NCBI GenBank assembly: GCA_024763275.1
Contig: JANTFT010000010.1
Coordinates: forward strand, 1-54,232
Direction of reading: 5' to 3'
DNA: 54,232 nucleotides
From: Anaerolineales bacterium
GTDB taxonomy: Bacteria; Chloroflexota; Anaerolineae; Anaerolineales; UBA11858
Shown: piece after piece, positions 1-8,340 of the stretch
How the letters are laid out: each line of letters opens with the position of its first letter
Numbering within the stretch: position 1 is the stretch's first letter
Notes under the pieces: model-generated
The model's database searches: none
The model's input: the letters and a program-made list of their open reading frames with translations, nothing else
What the model was told of the DNA's origin: nothing
Translations under genes and position numbers: made by a program

Positions 1-1617
1 CAGTTCGTGAGTGGTTGAAGGGTAGGGTAAGGACCACGGAGTTGATGCTGATGTTGGACATGGAGTAGAGTTCGAAGTTACTGTAGGTGTCGATATCGGA
101 TCCTTCTTCAATACCCACTTGATATCCGTTCCCACCGGCTTCCAGGCACGGGTTGTCCTGGTCTGTTCAACAGTCCTGGTCCCCCGCTCTTCTTCCTTCC
201 AGCCGTAGACCGGATCGTGGTGCTCAATTTCCCGGAAGCGAACAAAACGCTGTTCCTCGACGATCTTCGGCACCCAGTATTTTTCGGACTCGGTATAAGG
301 CACCCGGCGGGTCTTCACCACCGTGCGGGTCTTCCAGGTGTAATACGAACCCCGGCACAGGCGCCCATCTCTCCGGTACCAGTAGGTTTTTTCCACCCGG
401 TAGCGTTGCTTGGTCCGGTAGCGTTCGGTGCGGTATTTCTTTACCGTCCGGTAAGCCCAGTCCCCGCGGTCCACCTTCACTATCTTGTAAACAGGCACTG
501 TCTCCACCCAGCGCCTGTATCTGACCACTCCGTAAGTGCGGACGATGTTGGGCACCTCCACCTTCTCTGTGATCTCCACATCCTTCCAGCCATATTTTGT
601 GATCAGCTTCTTCTTCCAGCTGTACCCCGGCGGGGCTATATAGGGCGGCGCGTCGGGGTTGCTTCCCTCGACCTGAAAGGCTCCCCCCAATCCTTTCCGG
701 CGGGGATCGGCCAGCGCTCGCCGGACCCCGGCGATCGTACCTGTCAATTCACTCCCAAGCGGAACCTGTTTGGCGATCACTGCCAAAGCTGCCAGGGCAC
801 TGAACAATCCCATCCAGGGCAGCAGGGGATCATCGACAGCAGCTAAAGGTTCTTTTTGAACCACCAGGCCGGAATTTCCCTGCCAGGACCAGGCTCCCAA
901 GAATTCTTCCGTGGTTACGGTTCGTTTCCCCAGAACCGGATCGTTGTAGCTGACCCGCTGGCCATCTCCAGAGATCCCGGTCAGGGCCACAAAGTGTCCT
1001 GGTTGTCCTTCCCCGTTCAAACCCAGGGATACCACCACCGGCATTCCCACCTCCAGCTGTTCCTTTAATTGGGCCAGGGTCCAGTCATGGAAAGCGCTCG
1101 TCCCCTGATAACCATGCTGGCGGGCCAGATAGGCCAGTTCTTCCACTCCGGTCCCGGTCTCATATAACAGGCCGGCTTCCTTGAGATCACTGATCAGAGC
1201 TGCCTGGGAAGGAGCTTCACCCCCTCCATTCAGGGACAGAAAATCCAGGGCCATGCTCAGGGCGGCTGCCCCGCAGGTCACATCAGAAGGATCCTGGTAC
1301 AGCTGGGGAACGGCCAGGATCATAGTACCTGGTGAAGCGTCCTGGCCCGATAGGGGTGCCAGATCGACATAACCGGGAGGAGCGGTCATTAAGGATACTT
1401 CTACTTCCTGCCAGGATGTAATTACTCCGGAAGGAGTCAGCTCTGTTTGCTCTTCAGCTGAAACAGACAGGTTGGGATTGACCCCGGTGATCCAGGGCGG
1501 TTTGACAGGCTCAGGGGCCGGAGGCGGATCGCCTTCCGCCCGGACGGAGATCGGGGTGGCCGCAAGAACAGACAACAAGGTGAAGATCACCCCAATATAG
1601 AATAAATTCCTGCGCAT
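1..1617 (-). CDS. secreted C39-like cysteine peptidase with basic/aromatic repeat tail (3' end off window)
   Basis: The frame stays open from an ATG at 1617 to base 1 (539 codons), so the C-terminus lies outside the window. AGGAGG precedes the start. A signal peptide (residues 1-27) is followed by a Pro-rich stretch and a papain-like domain. The nucleophile region DVTCGAAALSMALDF places Cys115; QPGHFVAL gives His208 and SYNDP gives Asn225/Asp226, the layout of the peptidase C39-like (C39_2) family. A hydrophobic segment near 264-283 could be a membrane helix, though a signal-peptide protein with a mid-protein helix would place its tail in the cytoplasm. Residues about 320-510 are very rich in Lys/Arg/Tyr/Trp/Val in alternating pattern, with degenerate YxWK and YRTxxxYR units, and end in a Ser/Thr/Pro-rich run. 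Peptidase fold is well supported; substrate and tail function are unknown. Confidence 0.8.
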   Translation of the reverse strand, partial: MRRNLFYIGVIFTLLSVLAATPISVRAEGDPPPAPEPVKPPWITGVNPNLSVSAEEQTELTPSGVITSWQEVEVSLMTAPPGYVDLAPLSGQDASPGTMILAVPQLYQDPSDVTCGAAALSMALDFLSLNGGGEAPSQAALISDLKEAGLLYETGTGVEELAYLARQHGYQGTSAFHDWTLAQLKEQLEVGMPVVVSLGLNGEGQPGHFVALTGISGDGQRVSYNDPVLGKRTVTTEEFLGAWSWQGNSGLVVQKEPLAAVDDPLLPWMGLFSALAALAVIAKQVPLGSELTGTIAGVRRALADPRRKGLGGAFQVEGSNPDAPPYIAPPGYSWKKKLITKYGWKDVEITEKVEVPNIVRTYGVVRYRRWVETVPVYKIVKVDRGDWAYRTVKKYRTERYRTKQRYRVEKTYWYRRDGRLCRGSYYTWKTRTVVKTRRVPYTESEKYWVPKIVEEQRFVRFREIEHHDPVYGWKEEERGTRTVEQTRTTRAWKPVGTDIKWVLKKDPISTPTVTSNSTPCPTSASTPWSLPYPSTTHEL

Positions 1618-1854
1618 GAACCCTCCTCACCGTGATTTTCCTGAAGACAGCGCTGAAGTTGGGATGGGTGAGATCCCGACTGATCAATATGCCCGTTTTT
1701 AGCAGAGGGAGGCAAATTCAGATACCAGCAGGATCGCGGCGAAAAGGCAGCGGTGTGCCCGGCGCCGCAGCGCAGCCTGCCGATCAGCTGGGATGATGGG
1801 ACATTTGTGTTCAGACAAATCACGATTTCCCCCTGAAATTCCTGGCTCGGTTCC

Positions 1855-1883
1855 AGTATAGATAGCCTTCTTGAGAATGTCAA
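1855..1883 (-). promoter_or_regulatory. sigma70-type promoter with long leader for the C39-like gene
   Basis: On the minus strand TTGACA (1883-1878) and TATACT (1860-1855) are separated by exactly 17 bases. Transcription would start near 1848, leaving a leader of about 230 bases before the ATG at 1617. The leader contains a hairpin with ATTTGT/ACAAAT arms (about 1805-1822) and a GC-rich section, but I recognise no known riboswitch in it. Nothing else is seen in 1618-1990 except the palindrome at 1910-1941. Confidence 0.75.
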
Positions 1884-1909
1884 TACGGCGGGCGATTTAT
1901 CTCAGATAA

Positions 1910-1941
1910 GGGACTAAGTCCTTTTAAAAGGACTTGGCCCC
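1910..1941. repeat. palindrome of the CTAAGTCC/GGACTT family
   Basis: AAGTCCTTTTAAAAGGACTT at 1916-1935 is a perfect 20-base palindrome, flanked by GGGACT on the left and GGCCCC on the right. It resembles the hairpin at 29414-29444, sharing CTAAGTCC, GGACTT and a trailing GCCCC. It lies between two divergent genes, so it is not an obvious terminator here; it sits just upstream of a TATACT box (1953-1958) that may serve the gene at 1991. Confidence 0.7.
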
Positions 1942-1990
1942 TTGAAAAATGCTATACTGAACAATAGACATTCATCCAAAGGAGGAAATC

Positions 1991-2698
1991 ATGAAGCGTT
2001 TGCTCCCTTACCTCAGCCTGTTGTTGATCCTGAGCACCGCGATCACCGGCTGCGGCGGATCGGCCGCGGAGCAGGTCACGCCAGAGATGATCCTGGCTGA
2101 CGCTGTCACCCATATGGCTGCCCTGCCTGGATTTGAGTTCCAGATCACCCAGGAAGGTCCAGCCGTCTATCTCGACCCCGAAAAATCCGTCCAGTTCACA
2201 AAAGCGGTCGGTAATTATGTCTCCCCCGACCAGGCCCAGACCACAGTCTCGATTTCCGCCATGGGCATGCTGACCGAGATCACGGTCATCAGCCTGCAGG
2301 ACACCCAGTGGGCCAGCAATCCCCTCTCCGGCCAGTTCCAGGAACTGCCCCCGGAGTATCTTTTCAAACCCACCCAATATCTGGATCCGGAATCAGGCTT
2401 CTTCCCCAGCCTGCGGGATGGCCTGGCCGACCTGACGCTTGTCGGTGAGGAAGAGCTGGAGGACCTGCCGGGTCTCACCCTCACCCATCTCAGCGGGACC
2501 GTGCCGGGAGAGGTGATCCTTGAGGTCAGCCAGGGCTTGATCGACATCGAGTCCATGCAGGGAGATCTCTGGGTGGATACCGCCACGGACGAGGTGCACC
2601 AGGTGGTGCTGACCGACACTTCCAGCGCTGAAGACGCTTCGGTCTGGACTTTTGACTTCTGGAACTTTGGCGAGACGATCGAGATCACAGCGCCTTAG
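1991..2698 (+). CDS. LppX/LprAFG-family lipoprotein
   Basis: 235 residues with a strong AAAGGAGG site before the ATG. The N-terminus is a lipoprotein signal ending in a TGC lipobox with Cys21, so the mature protein should be lipid-anchored outside the membrane. The rest is predominantly beta, with the pattern of the LppX_LprAFG family: an early helix (TPEMILADAVTHMAAL) and paired strands with GDLWVDTATDEVHQV near the end. Mycobacterial members such as LprG bind acylated lipids in a hydrophobic cavity. The stop codon overlaps the start of the downstream MFS gene by one base, so the two are translationally coupled. Family call is from residue pattern; the lipid cargo is inferred. Confidence 0.75.
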   Translation: MKRLLPYLSLLLILSTAITGCGGSAAEQVTPEMILADAVTHMAALPGFEFQITQEGPAVYLDPEKSVQFTKAVGNYVSPDQAQTTVSISAMGMLTEITVISLQDTQWASNPLSGQFQELPPEYLFKPTQYLDPESGFFPSLRDGLADLTLVGEEELEDLPGLTLTHLSGTVPGEVILEVSQGLIDIESMQGDLWVDTATDEVHQVVLTDTSSAEDASVWTFDFWNFGETIEITAP

Positions 2699-4257
2699 TG
2701 TCCGCCATGAAAAAATGGACCTCATCGCCGGGATTTAAAGTCGCGTTAATTGCAATCCCGATCTTCATTGGCGCCCTGGACTTGACCGTCGTCTCCGCTG
2801 TCCTGCCCCATGTGCTGGTCGACCTGGAGATCCCCTTCCAGACCGGGATGGACAACGCGGCCTGGATCGTCACCGGCTACCTGCTGGCCTACTCGGTCTC
2901 GATGACTTTCATGGGGCGGCTGTCCGATATCCTGGGGCGGCGCAAAGTCTACCTGACCGCTCTGGTGATCTTCGGGGTCGGGTCCTACCTGGCCGCCGTG
3001 GCCCACACCTGGCCCACCCGCCTGGTCCTGCGGGGCTATTATCTGGTAGCCAGCGGCCGCCCTGACATTTCCTTCCTGTCCCTTTATGTGCTGATCACCG
3101 CCCGCATGATCCAGGCATTTGGCGCCGGAACCATGGTGCCGGTGGGCATGGCCCTGGTGGGGGACCTCTATCCACCTGGCCGGCGCGCCAAACCCCTGGG
3201 CGTGATCGCCGCCGTGGACACCGCTGGCTGGGTGGTGGGAAGCCTTTACGGAGGGGTAATTGTCCGCTTCTGGACCTGGCAGACCATCTTCTGGTTGAAT
3301 CTGCCGATCTGTTTGATCGCCTACCTGCTGATCTGGTCCCTGCTGAAGGAAGACCTGCCCCGCAGGGACGGCAGGATGGATTGGTTCGGGGTTGCCCTGA
3401 TCACCATCAGCCTCTCAGTTCTTAACATCGCGCTGGGGTCGGGAGGGGATACCTCCAGCTCCGCCAGCCTGAACGAATTACAAAGCCTGCCCCCTTCTAC
3501 GCTGCCAGCCCTCGGGCTGGTGGTCCTGACTCTGGCCCTCTTTGTCTGGTGGGAGAACAGGACCCGCTATCCCCTGATAGAATTATCCCTGTTCAAGATC
3601 AAGAACTACCTTCCTGCCAGCCAGACGAACTTTCTGATCGGGGTGGCACTGTTCATCGCCATCGCCAATGTCCCCCTGTTCATCAACTCGCTGATAGCCG
3701 CGAATGCGGAGCAGGGCGCCTGGGAGAGCGGCTGGATGCTTTCCTGCCTGACGGTTCCCATGGCCCTGGCAGCTGTGCCGGGCGGCTGGCTCTCTGATAA
3801 AAAGGGCTACCGCCTGCCATCAGTGCTGGGTCTGCTCATGGCTGTGTCCGGCTTCATTCTGATGACCAATTGGACCAGCCAGATCGACTACCTCACCATG
3901 GGGATCCACCTGGCTTTCACCGGGATCGGCCTGGGTTTGACCATGGCCCCCATTGCGGCAGCAGTGATCAATGCTTCTCCTTCCGAACACCGCGGCACCA
4001 GCTCAGCGCTGGTGATCATTTTCAGGCTGGTGGGGATGACCATTGGCGTTTCCGGCATCACCACTATCGGCTTGAGGAGGATGCAGATCCTCAGCAAACA
4101 GCTGATGCCCCCCAACGCGGATCTGGCCGAGATCGGCCGGGTTGGCAGAGAGGTGGCTGAGCGGGTGATCACCGACAACTTCTGGATTGCCGCCGCGGTA
4201 GCCGCCCTGGCTCTTCTGCCAGCAGTTTTCCTGCGGGTTCACCAGCGCACTGACTAA
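2698..4257 (+). CDS. MFS transporter, DHA2-like, coupled to LprG-type lipoprotein
   Basis: 519 residues, about 14 predicted membrane helices. Motif A is GRLSDILGRR (73-82), the helix-4 Arg is R136 in ARMIQAFGAG, and motif C-like DTAGWVVGSLYGG follows at 174-186. The GTG at 2698 overlaps the upstream stop (TAGTG); an ATG at 2707 is an alternative, and neither has a clear Shine-Dalgarno. Two oddities: about 20 extra residues (107-130) between helices 3 and 4, and a 35-40 residue hydrophilic stretch between the last two helices. The lipoprotein-MFS pairing matches the mycobacterial lprG-Rv1410c operon, whose products move lipids across the envelope; a lipid or drug export role here is inference. 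Confidence 0.85.
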   Translation: MSAMKKWTSSPGFKVALIAIPIFIGALDLTVVSAVLPHVLVDLEIPFQTGMDNAAWIVTGYLLAYSVSMTFMGRLSDILGRRKVYLTALVIFGVGSYLAAVAHTWPTRLVLRGYYLVASGRPDISFLSLYVLITARMIQAFGAGTMVPVGMALVGDLYPPGRRAKPLGVIAAVDTAGWVVGSLYGGVIVRFWTWQTIFWLNLPICLIAYLLIWSLLKEDLPRRDGRMDWFGVALITISLSVLNIALGSGGDTSSSASLNELQSLPPSTLPALGLVVLTLALFVWWENRTRYPLIELSLFKIKNYLPASQTNFLIGVALFIAIANVPLFINSLIAANAEQGAWESGWMLSCLTVPMALAAVPGGWLSDKKGYRLPSVLGLLMAVSGFILMTNWTSQIDYLTMGIHLAFTGIGLGLTMAPIAAAVINASPSEHRGTSSALVIIFRLVGMTIGVSGITTIGLRRMQILSKQLMPPNADLAEIGRVGREVAERVITDNFWIAAAVAALALLPAVFLRVHQRTD

Positions 4258-4274
4258 AATAGGGACCGGGTCCC
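4257..4274. repeat. single-arm copy of the GGGACCGGGTCCC palindromic repeat
   Basis: GGGACCGGGTCCC (4262-4274) preceded by AAATA, the same five-base flank as the full 42-base palindrome at 48122. The copy overlaps the stop codon of the MFS gene. It can itself form a short hairpin but has no T-run. Confidence 0.7.
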
Positions 4275-4345
4275 TGGTTGATTTACCCGACAAAAATCAC
4301 CGCTTTCTGGTATCGATCGACCCTGCCTGCCCCTGTCCCCTGGCA

Positions 4346-4451
4346 TATAATCAGGGGAACATCGCCTACGCGTCGCTGAGGAGAAAACACCACACTCGTA
4401 TTCACGGCCGCTCCTTCTTTTTACCCCTCCTGCAACTCAGGAGGGGTTTTT
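4346..4451 (+). ncRNA. candidate small RNA (promoter -10 plus terminator, no ORF)
   Basis: TATAAT at 4346-4351 and a strong intrinsic terminator at 4424-4451 bracket about 95 bases without a credible reading frame or ribosome site. No good -35 hexamer is visible. The segment could be a small RNA, or the terminator could simply close the lipoprotein/MFS unit. I recognise no known RNA family. The rest of 4258-4551 holds only the repeat at 4257 and the promoter at 4489. Confidence 0.3.
4424..4451 (+). terminator. Rho-independent terminator
   Basis: Perfect 9-bp stem CCCCTCCTG/CAGGAGGGG with a CAACT loop, followed at once by five T residues and further T-rich sequence. Confidence 0.85.
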
Positions 4452-4488
4452 CTTTCCCGGATCCCGGCCGCATCCGACCCTCTCTGAT

Positions 4489-4517
4489 TTGACACACCAG
4501 CTGATATTCTTTATACT
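4489..4517 (+). promoter_or_regulatory. consensus sigma70-type promoter for 4555 gene
   Basis: TTGACA (4489-4494), 17-base spacer, TATACT (4512-4517). Predicted start of transcription near 4524, giving a 5' leader of about 30 bases that contains AGGAGG. Confidence 0.8.
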
Positions 4518-4554
4518 GGAATAGGGCTGGAAGACATATCACAGGAGGGGAATG

Positions 4555-5472
4555 ATGACAGCGGAAATTCAGCGAGCAGAATCAGCCATCAAAGACGGTG
4601 ATACCAAAACCGCTTTTGAGATCCTGCGCAATCTCTTAACTGAAAATCCTGACAGTGAGCGAGCCTGGTGGGTGATGTCGGGGCTGGTGCCGCGCGCCCA
4701 GCGAGCCACCTGCTTGGAGCAGGTCCTGCGCATCAACCCGGACAACCAGATGGCCCGCGAGACCCTGGATAAGCTGCTGTCTTCCCCCGCTCAACCAGAA
4801 ACCAAACCGCCCCGCCAGATTCCCACACCCCCGGCCAAAAAGCCCTCCGAGAAGAGCTACCTGCAGACCTTCATCTACGACCGGGGCTCCCACAACTACC
4901 TCACCATCCTGGATGACAAACGCCTGATCCGTGCTACTGTGAAAACGGATGATCTGATAAACGTCAAGGACACCCTCCAGCGAGGAGAGATCCCCGACCG
5001 CTATCTTTCGGAGATGAAGACCATCCCGCTCTCCCTGATAGAATCAGTCCGGCAGAAAGGGAGCGCCCTGCAGGTCACCTACCTGGACGGGAACACTGAA
5101 CGGGCTCTGCGCCTGGCTTTTAAGGATCAGCCCAAAGCCAAAGTGGTTCTGGGGATACTGACCAAAAAGCTGGGCCCCAGCTACCTGATCCAAACCCGCC
5201 CTCTTAATACCGGCCTCAACCTGGGCTTTTCCGCCCTGCTGACCCTGGGCGCCATCGGCTTTTCAGCCTGGGTGCTGTGGGGCGTCCAGCAGATCAGCAT
5301 CAGCCCGGGAACAAACAGGGAAAACTTCACCCTGGCTGCAGGCCTGCTGGATTCCCTGGGCAGCATCGGAACCCTCCTGCTCTGCGGCGCCGCCATCCTG
5401 GTTGCCCTGGGCATCAGTGCCTGGCTGCTGCTCAAACCCCCTGTCGCAACCGAGCTGGTGCGCAGGAACTAG
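4555..5472 (+). CDS. TPR-like N-terminus, C-terminal membrane-anchored protein of unknown function
   Basis: AGGAGG at 4543-4548 is better spaced for the ATG at 4555 than for the overlapping ATG at 4552, so I chose 4555 (305 residues). Residues 1-80 form two TPR-like helical pairs (AESAIKDGDTKTAFEILRNLL, then ERAWWVMSGLV). A Pro/Lys-rich linker leads to a mixed alpha/beta domain (about 105-205) with no recognised catalytic motif. Two strong membrane helices follow (about 218-240 and 265-290), so the N-terminal part is likely cytosolic. It has its own consensus promoter. The lysE-like gene follows after 39 bases. Confidence 0.75.
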   Translation: MTAEIQRAESAIKDGDTKTAFEILRNLLTENPDSERAWWVMSGLVPRAQRATCLEQVLRINPDNQMARETLDKLLSSPAQPETKPPRQIPTPPAKKPSEKSYLQTFIYDRGSHNYLTILDDKRLIRATVKTDDLINVKDTLQRGEIPDRYLSEMKTIPLSLIESVRQKGSALQVTYLDGNTERALRLAFKDQPKAKVVLGILTKKLGPSYLIQTRPLNTGLNLGFSALLTLGAIGFSAWVLWGVQQISISPGTNRENFTLAAGLLDSLGSIGTLLLCGAAILVALGISAWLLLKPPVATELVRRN

Positions 5473-5511
5473 ACCCGGCAATCCCAGCTAATTCTCAGGT
5501 TCGGTTAGACT

Positions 5512-6159
5512 ATGCTCACAATAGTTGGACAGACAACAGTGATCGGGATCCTGCTGGTAGGAATGAGCTACGCCCTCAGCGCCGCTTTGCAGCCCGGCCC
5601 GCTGCAGGCTTTTTTCCTGGCCAAGGTGGCGGAAGGCGGCTGGCGCCGGACTCTGCCAGCGGCTTTTGCCCCACTGCTCAGCGACGGCCCTATTGCCCTG
5701 GCCGCCATTCTGTTCTTGAACATCGTGCCGGAGGCTTTCCGGGACCTGCTGCAGCTGGCAGGAGGGATCCTGCTGCTGTATTTCGCCTGGAACGCCTTCC
5801 AGTCCTGGAGGCAGGACGAGGCCGCGGAAATCAGCACATCTGGATCCGCTCCTAAAACCATCCTCCAGGCCGCCTTGATCAACCTCCTCAATCCCAACCC
5901 TTATCTGGGCTGGAGCCTGGTGATGGGCCCAATGGTTCTGAGCGCTTGGGCTGAAAACCCCTGGCTGGCGGTTGGCTTATTACTTTCCTTCTACATAACC
6001 ATGATCAGCGCATCGATGGTGATTATTTACCTGATGGGCCAGGCTCTGTTGTTGGGACCGGGTGCCAGGAAAGCCATGAACCTAATCTCGGCTTTACTTC
6101 TTCTGGGATTGAGTTTATATTTCTTATACAAAGCCAGCTGGCATCTGTTGATTGGCTGA
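5512..6159 (+). CDS. LysE/RhtB-family amino-acid exporter
   Basis: 215 residues with six predicted helices. The N-terminal SAALQPGPLQAFFLAKV segment carries the Pro-Gly-Pro typical of LysE-family exporters, and INLLNPNPYLGW matches the conserved Asn-Pro region before helix 4. Members export amino acids or related small metabolites; the substrate cannot be told from sequence. The ribosome site is weak (TCAGG 12 or more bases upstream). Likely cotranscribed with the gene ending at 5472. Confidence 0.85.
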   Translation: MLTIVGQTTVIGILLVGMSYALSAALQPGPLQAFFLAKVAEGGWRRTLPAAFAPLLSDGPIALAAILFLNIVPEAFRDLLQLAGGILLLYFAWNAFQSWRQDEAAEISTSGSAPKTILQAALINLLNPNPYLGWSLVMGPMVLSAWAENPWLAVGLLLSFYITMISASMVIIYLMGQALLLGPGARKAMNLISALLLLGLSLYFLYKASWHLLIG

Positions 6160-6200
6160 AAACAGGACACCTGAAGAAATCAATAATCATAGGAGCTGAA

Positions 6201-6521
6201 ATGGTTTTTCATAACCTGGATGACATCCAAGAACGCGAGATCGTGCCGGGCTACCGGGCGAGGTTTGTCCATTCTGATAACATGACCCTGGCCTACTGGG
6301 ATGTCGATCCCGGAGCAGTGCTCCCCGAGCACAGCCATCCTCACGAGCAGATCGCCAACGTGCTGGAGGGAGAATTCGAGCTGACCGTGAACGGGGAAAC
6401 CCGCCTGCTGGCTCCCGGCCAGGTGGCGGTCATCCCCGGGAATGTGCCCCACAGCGGCCGGGCCATCAGCGCCTGCCGGCTGCTGGACGCTTTTTACCCC
6501 CCCCGGGATGAATACCGCTGA
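6201..6521 (+). CDS. single-domain cupin protein
   Basis: 106 residues, the usual size of a one-barrel cupin. Metal-binding motif 1 is seen as PEHSHPHEQIANVLEGEFE, with His/His/Glu ligands, and motif 2 as PGNVPHSGRA with the fourth His. AGGAGCTG gives a good ribosome site. Function (metal-dependent sensor, isomerase or dioxygenase-like) cannot be assigned. Confidence 0.85.
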   Translation: MVFHNLDDIQEREIVPGYRARFVHSDNMTLAYWDVDPGAVLPEHSHPHEQIANVLEGEFELTVNGETRLLAPGQVAVIPGNVPHSGRAISACRLLDAFYPPRDEYR

Positions 6522-6581
6522 TCCACCAGGATCGCAAGTCTGCCCTCCGTTATCCTGCTTAGCCGGTCATAGGCTGCTATT

Positions 6582-7415
6582 ATGAAAAAGAACATTAACC
6601 TCTTCCTCCTGATCAGCCTCCTTCTGGGGGGCTGCCGGGCCAGGGGAACGAAAGGTCCGCCTATCCCCGACCCGACCATCGATCTGGAGAAACTGGTGTC
6701 TGCTGCCCTGCTGGAAACCCAGCAAGCCCAAGAAACGGCCTTTTCTCCCGCACCTCCCTATTCACCGCTGGAGCTGGCCGCGCTGCTTGTCCCGGGTGAC
6801 CTGCTGGAAGGGGAGTGGCAGCCATCCACGGTCTATGACCTGACCCAGCCCTATCCCCCCCTGGCGGATTTCTGCGGGGAATACTATAACGGATGCGCGG
6901 AGATCTTTGAGAACAACGTCGCCACCTACGGAGTGGAACTGGAAATGCTCCACGAGGGAAATCAGCTGGGCGAGGTAGCTCTGCTGTATTATAAGGACCC
7001 ATCCCTCCCGGACTCCCTGTTTCAGTATGTCCAGGATAACTGGTCAGGAACCGATCTGGACGACACTTCCAACGCCAATGAGCTCTGGATGCACCGCTAC
7101 AGCCCTTTCCAGAGAGAGGTCCTGGGAGAGCGCTGGATGCACCGGGTGGGATACTCCCTGTTCGAGTGGGAGGGTCCAGAAGCGGACACAACCTATGACC
7201 GACCTGAGCGGGAATTCAATCAAATCGAGATCATATTCATTCGCTGCCATGTCTATCTTGAGCTGGATCTGCGTTTCCCGGTCGAAAATCCCTGGGACAG
7301 CCCGGAAGACAACCTGGAGGCTCGCGCCGCAGAACAGGAAGCCCGCTTCAACCTGGTATATGAATACGCCCAGGCTCTGGACGAAAGGATCACTTCTTTT
7401 GCCTGCGGCCCATAA
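6582..7415 (+). CDS. lipoprotein of unknown function
   Basis: 277 residues with a short lipoprotein signal ending LLLGGC, Cys18 being the lipidation site. The mature part has a disordered Thr/Pro-containing start and an alpha/beta domain with Cys93/Cys100 in FCGEYYNGCAE, which could form a disulfide outside the cell. I do not recognise the family. The next gene starts 14 bases after the stop, suggesting cotranscription. Confidence 0.7.
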   Translation: MKKNINLFLLISLLLGGCRARGTKGPPIPDPTIDLEKLVSAALLETQQAQETAFSPAPPYSPLELAALLVPGDLLEGEWQPSTVYDLTQPYPPLADFCGEYYNGCAEIFENNVATYGVELEMLHEGNQLGEVALLYYKDPSLPDSLFQYVQDNWSGTDLDDTSNANELWMHRYSPFQREVLGERWMHRVGYSLFEWEGPEADTTYDRPEREFNQIEIIFIRCHVYLELDLRFPVENPWDSPEDNLEARAAEQEARFNLVYEYAQALDERITSFACGP

Positions 7416-7429
7416 ACTGGAAGGTGCCC

Positions 7430-7792
7430 ATGAAACCCGAACTGACGGGAACAGGATTCGGCTGGATCGATGTCGAGGGGAAGCGGGTCACTCATGACAT
7501 CCTCATCCGCCTGGACGGAGAGGTAACCAAGAGGAAAAAAAAGCTCTCCAAGGAGATCTACGGCACATCCCATACCATCTCGCTGGCGGAGGCGGAATAC
7601 GTCTACCAGGATGGCGCCCGGGGCCTGCTGATCGGCGCCGGTCAATTTGGAAGGGTACGCCTCTCCCCGGAAGCGGAGGCTTTCTTCCAGGACAGGAACT
7701 GCCCTGTCACCATCCTGCCCACATCCCGGGCGTTAGAGGCTTGGAATGAGAGCGATCAAAAAATAATAGGTCTCTTTCATATCACTTGTTAA
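7430..7792 (+). CDS. Mth938-like domain protein
   Basis: From the ATG at 7430, preceded by GGAAGG, the protein has 120 residues; a GTG two codons earlier is less well placed. The start GTGFGWIDVEG, the central GTGQ-like LLIGAGQFGRVRLSP and the end NESDQKIIGLFHITC match the Mth938-like family (relatives of NDUFAF3/AAMDC). Bacterial members have no settled function. The whole protein is this one domain. Confidence 0.75.
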   Translation: MKPELTGTGFGWIDVEGKRVTHDILIRLDGEVTKRKKKLSKEIYGTSHTISLAEAEYVYQDGARGLLIGAGQFGRVRLSPEAEAFFQDRNCPVTILPTSRALEAWNESDQKIIGLFHITC

Positions 7793-7855
7793 CCCAGAAA
7801 GCAATAGCGGAACACACCAATTCCCAAAAGAACTTTTTTTTGAGAGGAAATCAAC

Positions 7856-8314
7856 ATGAGATCAAGTGCCACGACTATCGAGGGTTATCTGGCTGAAATG
7901 CCAGAGGATCGCCGCAAAGCAGTACAAAAGGTCCGGGATATTATTTTGCAGAACCTGCCGGAAGGCTACGAAGAGGTCATCAACTGGGGCATGATCACCT
8001 ACCAGGTGCCCCTGGAAGTGTATTCGGACACCTATAATAAGAAACCGCTCATGTATGCCGCTCTGGCCAACCAGAAGAACCATATGGCAGTTTACCTGAC
8101 CGGAATCTACCTGGACGAAAATCTGAATAAGGATTTTAAAAAGAAATATCTAGAAACAGGGAAACGATACGATGTCGGTAAATCCTGTGTCCGCTTCCGT
8201 AAGCTGGAAGATCTCCCTTTGGAATTGATCGGTGAAAGCATTGGGGCTATTCCAATGGAAGATTTCATCGAGCGCACTAAAGGTCTTTCTGCCCGGAGAT
8301 CGAAAAACGACTGA
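7856..8314 (+). CDS. DUF1801-domain protein
   Basis: 152 residues matching the DUF1801 family: an N-terminal TIEGYLAEMPEDRRKAVQKVRDII helix, EVINWGMITYQVP, then MAVYLTGIYLDE and CVRFRKLEDLPLELI. Proteins of this type are small cytosolic alpha/beta proteins without an established reaction. A GAGAGGAAA site precedes the ATG. DinB follows 26 bases later. Confidence 0.8.
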   Translation: MRSSATTIEGYLAEMPEDRRKAVQKVRDIILQNLPEGYEEVINWGMITYQVPLEVYSDTYNKKPLMYAALANQKNHMAVYLTGIYLDENLNKDFKKKYLETGKRYDVGKSCVRFRKLEDLPLELIGESIGAIPMEDFIERTKGLSARRSKND

Positions 8315-8340
8315 CACTTTACGCATCACAAGGATACGCC

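Noticed and set aside
217..846. 209-codon plus-strand frame at the left end
   Set aside because: The opposite strand holds a continuous C39-like gene with signal peptide and ribosome site that explains this DNA.
1587..1883. 98-codon minus-strand frame starting in the promoter
   Set aside because: Its start is the TTG of the -35 box and it overlaps the C39-like gene start in another frame; it is leader sequence.
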